From an uncultured Geobacter sp. (GTDB lineage: Bacteria > Desulfobacterota > Desulfuromonadia > Geobacterales > Geobacteraceae): a stretch of 45,144 bases of DNA. Below are positions 40,547 to 45,144 of the stretch, one piece after another. Each line of letters opens with the position of its first letter. Position 1 is the stretch's first letter. Under the pieces are notes generated by a model. The model made no database searches. It saw nothing but the letters and a program-made list of their open reading frames with translations, and was not told the DNA's origin. The stretch covers positions 1 to 45,144 of the forward strand of contig CAIYDQ010000302.1 of the NCBI GenBank assembly GCA_903925075.1. Reading direction: 5' to 3'. A program made the translations under genes and the position numbers.

Positions 40547-43500
40547 ATGCAACCGCACCCTCTGGAGCGACGGATATTGTCCGGGTCGGCAACCAGCCGG
40601 GCGGCCCTGCTTTGCCTGCTCGCCGTCGTGCTGTTGGCGATCCCCGTCCGGGCTTACCCGGCCCTGGACGGCTTCCGCATTTACTCCTCCGGCAGTGTGG
40701 CGATCAGCGGCCGGGTGCTGGCGGTCGCCGTTCAGCCCGCCGACGGCAAGGTGGTGATCGGGGGACATTTCGTCCTCACCGACAACGCAGGGACGCAACT
40801 GCGCAATCTGGCAAGGCTGAAAACCGACGGCTCGTTGGACCCGGATTTCGCTCCGCAACTGACCGGAGGCGACGGCGTCGAGGTCGAGGTGAGGGCCATC
40901 TACATCGCGCCGGACGGCAGCGGCATCTACATCGGGGGGAATTTCGGCTCCGTCGACTCTATCGCCAGACACGGCCTGGCGCGGCTCGATCAGCTCCACG
41001 GAGCCCTCGATGACAGCGTCTTCAGGCCGGACACTCCGGCGGGCGCCGAAATCAACGCCATCATGCCGCTGGATGCCGGCGCCATCGCGGTGGGGGGACG
41101 CTTCGACGTCGGCAACTACCACAACCTTGCCGGCATCTCGCTTGCCACCGGCAACCGTGGGGAGGATTTTTCCGGTGGCACGGGCGGCGACGTGTACGCC
41201 CTGGCGCTGCAAAACGGCAGAGTGGTCGCCGGCGGCAGCTTCGAATTTGCCGTCAACCACAACATCGCGCGCTTCACCGCCACCGGCGACCTCGACACCA
41301 GCTTTTCCGCATCCGCCTCCGCCGCCGTGCGGTCGCTGGCCGTGCAGCCGGACGGGATGATCGTTTTGGGAGGCGACTTCACCTCGGTAACGCCCAGCGG
41401 CAGCGTGGTGCCGCAGCCGCGCAACCATCTGGCGCGGTTGCAGCGCGACGGCCTGCTGGACACTTTCGCTCCTGACGCGGACGGCCCCGTCACCGCCGTT
41501 GTCCTGCAGCCCGACGGCAAGCTGCTGGTTGCCGGCGATTTTGCCGCCATCGTCCTTGCCAGCCGCCACCACCTGGCCCGTCTCAACCTCGACGGGACCT
41601 TGGACGCCGGCATGAATCCCTATACGGACGCCCGCGTGAACGCCGTCGCCTTGCAGCCCGACGGCAAGTTCCTGGTCGGCGGAGTGTTCGCTTTTGCGGA
41701 CAGCAATCCGCCGGTTGGCGGCGGGCTCGGCAAGCCGCGAACCATGTTGGCGCGTTTTTACCCGAGCGGCGAGCTGGACGACGACGCCGTCGACCTGGAT
41801 CCGTCCCTGGGAGTGGATGTGCAGGCGATGTCGGTGCAACCGGACGGCTCGACCACCATCGGGGGATATATGCAGGCTGCCTCCGAACTGTCGGGCGGCG
41901 GAGAGGAGCCCGAGCCGGGGCTCAGGGTCGCCAATCTCAAGGCCGACTTGAGCCTCAACAGCGACTTCGGGGCGCAGTTGCACCTGGATGGTTCCGTGCT
42001 GGCGCTGGCGCTCCAACCCGACGGGAAACTGCTCGTCGGCGGATATTTCCAAGATCTCTACTCCGGCCCGCTCGGCCCGCTGATCTACCCCAGCTTCTGG
42101 GGCCCGAACACCACCTCCATTCCCTGGACCGAACGGGATTTCCTGACCCGTCTCAAGGCAACCGGCGCCAGCGATCCGGGAGCTCCGGAACTGCCTACCG
42201 ACACGCCCCCCGGTTTCGACGCGAACCTTACCTTTTCCGGCATGAGACAGCAAGACGCGAGCGACCCTAATCAGGTGATGAGCGTGGTACGCTCCTTGGC
42301 GCTGTTGCCGAAAGCCTCCAAACGGTCGAAGGGTACCGCTTTTGGGAGGATTGGGAGCCACCTCAAAGACGGCATGGTCTACGTCGGGGGATTTTTCGAT
42401 CCGACTGCAGCCGACGGACGGCCCAAGTTCAACCTGAAAAGGCTCAAAAAAAACGGCGACTTGGATGCGGAGTTCAACCCTCAGATCCCTCCCGAGGCCG
42501 TCGTTTTCTCGGTCGTCACCCAGCGCGACGACAAGGTCCTGGTTGCGGGAGGCTGGGACTCCTTCGATCCGGTTTGGCAGGGCCACGGCTTCGTGATGCG
42601 TCTGCACACCAACGGCGACGTCGACGAAAGCTTCGCAGCGGTGACGCTTGACGCCCCGGTGTACTCGATCGGGCAGCAAAGAGACGGCAAGATTGTCATA
42701 GCCGGAATGTTTTCGGCGCTGAACTGGACCAGCCCGGCTGTATCGACCGTTCGGCGCCACAACCTGGCGCGTCTCTTCAACGACGAGCTTCAAGTCGCCG
42801 ACGGCGTGCACTACGACGGATTGCTTGACCCTTCCTTGTACGTGGAACCCATCGACAATTGGTACAACATCGACGGCACCAACAGCGGCAGCTTGCTGCT
42901 AAGCTTCAGCCCGCAGGCTAACGGCGGCATGGTAATTTACGGCTTTTTCGATCAGGTCAACGACAACGGCAGCCTGCCGCCGTACCCAGCTCCCGACCAT
43001 CCCCAATATCCGCATATAACCAATGTCGCCCGCATCGATAGCACCGGAAAGCTGGACAGCAATTTCAACCTGTTCACCTTGAAACCGATCGATCAGGGCT
43101 GGTACGGCGCCATCAACGTCGTCAACCTGCAGCCGGACGGGAAAATCCTCGTCGGCGGCGGGTTCTCGGGTTTCCAGGAGGCTCCCCGCCAGAAGGCATA
43201 CGCACTGGCGAGGTTCTCCAACGGCTGGGCGACCCAGGAGCTGTCGGTCGGCGCGGACGCCATAACCTGGCGACGCGACGGCACCGGCCCGGAACTTTGG
43301 GGCGTGATCTTCGAGGAATCGCCGAGCCTTTCCAGCCCCAGTTGGGAATATCTCGGCAGAGGCGTGGCGACCGCCGACGGCTGGCAGCTCAGCAGGCCGG
43401 CTCTGCTGACGCATACCCAGCAGAACCGCTACGTGCGCGCCAGGGGGTACGCGGTCGGCAGTGGCGGGAACGTTTCCGGCTCGCTCATCGAATCGATTCG

Positions 43501-45144
43501 GCTTTACTACGTGCCGTCGAACCCGGCCGTTACCGTAACCGCCACCGGCGTCGACAAAACGTACGACGGCACCAATGCCGCCAGCGTCACCTTGACCATT
43601 CAAGGCGCCGCCCCCGGAGACGACGTCACCGCCACCTACACAAGCGCCAGCTTTGCCGGCAAGGACGTCGACAACAACGTCGACAACCACCCAAACATCT
43701 CCGTTACCGGCATCAGCATCAGCGGCGCCGCCGCGGGGAACTATACCCTGCAGAACACGACGGCGAGCGCCAGCGCCAAAATCACCGCTCGCGCGCTCGC
43801 CGTCACGGCCACCGGGGTGGACAAACAGTACGACGGCACTCCGACTGCGACAGTCACCCTGAACGACAACCGCATAGGTGGCGAGGCGTTGACGACTTCC
43901 TACGCCAGCGCGGCATTTTCCGACAAGAAGGTGGAGAACGACCCGAAACCGATCTCCGTCACCGGCATCGGCATCGGCGGCGCCGCCGCGGGGAACTATA
44001 CCCTGCAGAACGCGACGGCGAGCGCCAGCGCCAAAATCACCGCCCGTGCGCTCGCCGTCACGGCCACCGGGGTCGACAAACAGTACGACGGCACCCCGAC
44101 TGCGACCGTCACCTTGAACGACAACCGCGTCGGCGGCGATGCGTTGACCCTTTCCTACGCCAGCGCCGCCTTTTCAGACAAGAAGGTTGAGAACGACCCG
44201 AAACCGATCTCCGTCACCGGTATCAGCATCGGCGGCGACGCCGCGGGGAACTATACCCTGCAGAACGCGACGGCGAGCGCCAGTGCCAAAATCACCGTCC
44301 GTGCGCTCGCCGTCGTTGCCGCCGGGGTGGACAAACAGTACGACGGCACCCCGACTGCGACTGTCACCTTGAGCGACAACCGGATCAGCGGCGATGCGTT
44401 GACCGTTTCCTACGCCAGCGCCGTATTCGGCGACAAGAAGGTGGGAAGCGGCAAAGGCGTATCGGTTTCGGGCATCAGTATCAGCGGCGCCGATGCCGGC
44501 AACTATACCCAGAACGCGACGGCGAGCACCAGCGCCGCCATCACCGCCCGCCCGCTCACCGTCATTGCCACCGGGATCGATAAGCAATACGACGGCACCC
44601 CGACTGCGACAGTTACACTAAGCGACAACCGCATCGGCGGGGATGTGCTGACCACTTCCTACACCATCGCTACATTCGGCGACAAGAAGGTGGAGGGCGG
44701 CAAAGGCGTGTCCGTTTCCGGCATCAGCATCGCCGGCACCGACGCCGGCAACTACACGCAGAACGCGACGGCCAGCACCAGCGCCGCCATCACCGCCCGT
44801 CCGCTCACCGTCATTGCCACCGGGATCGACAAACCGTATGACGGCACTCCGACTGCGACAGTCACCTTGAGTAACAATCGCATCGGCGGGGATGTTTTGA
44901 CGGTTTCGTACGCCAGCGCTGCATTTGCCGACAAGAAGGTGGGGAGCGGCAAAGGCGTATCGGTTTCGGGAATCAGCATCAGCGGTGACGATGCCGGTAA
45001 CTACACCCCGAACGCGACGGCCAGCACCACCGCCGCCATTACTGCACGAACCATAACCATCACCGCCACCGGGGTCGACAAACAATATGACGGCACTCCA
45101 ACTGCGACAGTCACGATGAACGATAACCGCATAGGAGGCGACGC
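40547..45144 (+). CDS. Giant secreted delta-60/YDG-repeat surface protein, 3' end beyond the window (>=1532 aa)
   Basis: Start at 40547, 5 bp after the pilY1 stop, with AGGAG upstream. Residues 1-36 are a signal peptide (ALLCLLAVVLLAIPVRA). Residues about 55-880 carry many delta-60-type repeats (LAVAVQPADGKVVIGGHF; LARLKTDGSLDPDF), predicted to form a beta-propeller or barrel. A linker with TWRRDGTGPELWG and YVRARGYAVGSGG, typical of this family, follows at about 900-985. From 43541 seven YDG/MBG-type repeats of 83-89 residues (DKQYDGTPTATVTL) run to the window edge, six complete. Such proteins are large surface or secreted adhesins. The frame shows no stop in the window. Function in attachment is inferred. 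Confidence 0.88.
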   Translation, partial: MQPHPLERRILSGSATSRAALLCLLAVVLLAIPVRAYPALDGFRIYSSGSVAISGRVLAVAVQPADGKVVIGGHFVLTDNAGTQLRNLARLKTDGSLDPDFAPQLTGGDGVEVEVRAIYIAPDGSGIYIGGNFGSVDSIARHGLARLDQLHGALDDSVFRPDTPAGAEINAIMPLDAGAIAVGGRFDVGNYHNLAGISLATGNRGEDFSGGTGGDVYALALQNGRVVAGGSFEFAVNHNIARFTATGDLDTSFSASASAAVRSLAVQPDGMIVLGGDFTSVTPSGSVVPQPRNHLARLQRDGLLDTFAPDADGPVTAVVLQPDGKLLVAGDFAAIVLASRHHLARLNLDGTLDAGMNPYTDARVNAVALQPDGKFLVGGVFAFADSNPPVGGGLGKPRTMLARFYPSGELDDDAVDLDPSLGVDVQAMSVQPDGSTTIGGYMQAASELSGGGEEPEPGLRVANLKADLSLNSDFGAQLHLDGSVLALALQPDGKLLVGGYFQDLYSGPLGPLIYPSFWGPNTTSIPWTERDFLTRLKATGASDPGAPELPTDTPPGFDANLTFSGMRQQDASDPNQVMSVVRSLALLPKASKRSKGTAFGRIGSHLKDGMVYVGGFFDPTAADGRPKFNLKRLKKNGDLDAEFNPQIPPEAVVFSVVTQRDDKVLVAGGWDSFDPVWQGHGFVMRLHTNGDVDESFAAVTLDAPVYSIGQQRDGKIVIAGMFSALNWTSPAVSTVRRHNLARLFNDELQVADGVHYDGLLDPSLYVEPIDNWYNIDGTNSGSLLLSFSPQANGGMVIYGFFDQVNDNGSLPPYPAPDHPQYPHITNVARIDSTGKLDSNFNLFTLKPIDQGWYGAINVVNLQPDGKILVGGGFSGFQEAPRQKAYALARFSNGWATQELSVGADAITWRRDGTGPELWGVIFEESPSLSSPSWEYLGRGVATADGWQLSRPALLTHTQQNRYVRARGYAVGSGGNVSGSLIESIRLYYVPSNPAVTVTATGVDKTYDGTNAASVTLTIQGAAPGDDVTATYTSASFAGKDVDNNVDNHPNISVTGISISGAAAGNYTLQNTTASASAKITARALAVTATGVDKQYDGTPTATVTLNDNRIGGEALTTSYASAAFSDKKVENDPKPISVTGIGIGGAAAGNYTLQNATASASAKITARALAVTATGVDKQYDGTPTATVTLNDNRVGGDALTLSYASAAFSDKKVENDPKPISVTGISIGGDAAGNYTLQNATASASAKITVRALAVVAAGVDKQYDGTPTATVTLSDNRISGDALTVSYASAVFGDKKVGSGKGVSVSGISISGADAGNYTQNATASTSAAITARPLTVIATGIDKQYDGTPTATVTLSDNRIGGDVLTTSYTIATFGDKKVEGGKGVSVSGISIAGTDAGNYTQNATASTSAAITARPLTVIATGIDKPYDGTPTATVTLSNNRIGGDVLTVSYASAAFADKKVGSGKGVSVSGISISGDDAGNYTPNATASTTAAITARTITITATGVDKQYDGTPTATVTMNDNRIGGD
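43541..45144 (+). repeat. Seven tandem YDG-repeat units of about 249-267 bp
   Basis: Units begin at 43541, 43808, 44063, 44318, 44567, 44816 and 45065, so lengths are 267, 255, 255, 249, 249 bp and longer. All are multiples of three. Units 5 and 6 have nearly identical DNA. The first unit is the most divergent and the last is cut by the window end. Confidence 0.9.

Noticed and set aside
40529-42811. Minus-strand open frame (760 codons) opposite the delta-60 repeat gene
   Set aside because: The plus frame has a signal peptide and delta-60 repeats; the minus product is a low-complexity shadow of them.
43541-45144. Tandem repeats considered as a CRISPR array
   Set aside because: Units are about 250 bp, coding and in frame with no spacer structure; they are protein repeats.

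Overview
The window looks like a chromosome segment from a Geobacterales bacterium (Geobacter, Geomonas or Citrifermentans type; Desulfobacterota). This is inferred from GC-rich coding DNA, c-type cytochrome lipoproteins, two hemerythrin-type proteins, a PilY1-like pilus-tip protein, an isoquinoline-1-oxidoreductase-type Mo enzyme and short palindromic intergenic repeats. No rRNA, tRNA, CRISPR array or integrase was seen.

Layout. (1) 0-11 kb is dominated by small stress-type genes: a DUF922 putative metalloprotease, a DUF2959 lipoprotein, a PA2169-type four-helix protein, the minus-strand run ku / SRPBCC / Zn-alcohol dehydrogenase, a DUF748 AsmA-like protein, DUF6496, a glycine-zipper stress protein, a hemerythrin, a BON lipoprotein and DUF2795. 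The gene content resembles general-stress islands of other proteobacteria. (2) 11.2-15 kb holds a decayed C-terminal fragment of a membrane protein that may be NuoL-like, then a three-gene cluster: short medium-chain dehydrogenase, Gfo/Idh/MocA oxidoreductase and GT4 glycosyltransferase. (3) 14.9-16.3 kb carries two paralogous small secreted proteins, duplicated together with about 200 bp of upstream DNA. (4) 17-21.6 kb is the main discovery candidate: egtD (histidine Nalpha-trimethyltransferase) overlaps by 4 bp a 1153-residue fusion of a molybdopterin/[4Fe-4S] oxidoreductase with a cysteine desulfurase. This reads as an oxygen-independent ergothioneine operon (EgtD plus metallopterin-dependent ergothioneine synthase, MES), with no EgtB in the window. 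(5) 21.6-25.4 kb has a PQ-loop membrane protein and a monoheme cytochrome c lipoprotein divergent from iorA-iorB. (6) 25.4-29.1 kb is an orphan type VI secretion cargo module: AT-rich exported protein (possible immunity protein), NlpC/P60-like amidase (probable effector), VgrG, and a 10-codon stump downstream. (7) 29.3-35.6 kb contains VOC, aldo/keto reductase, flavodoxin-fold, small membrane protein, bacteriohemerythrin, diheme cytochrome, twin-CxxC secreted protein, ferredoxin and L,D-transpeptidase genes, separated by several palindromic repeats. (8) 35.9-45.1 kb carries a pilY1-like gene broken by one apparent missing G in a 5-G run, then a giant secreted delta-60/YDG-repeat protein that runs off the window.

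How the genes fit together. The egtD-MES pair would make hercynine and then insert sulfur taken from cysteine, inside one two-gene operon. IorAB would pass electrons to c-type cytochromes, with candidates at 22.1 kb and 33.3 kb. The 25-29 kb genes form one translationally coupled cargo unit. The last two genes are probably cell-surface attachment factors. Protein functions are assigned from recognisable motifs only; no database search was run.
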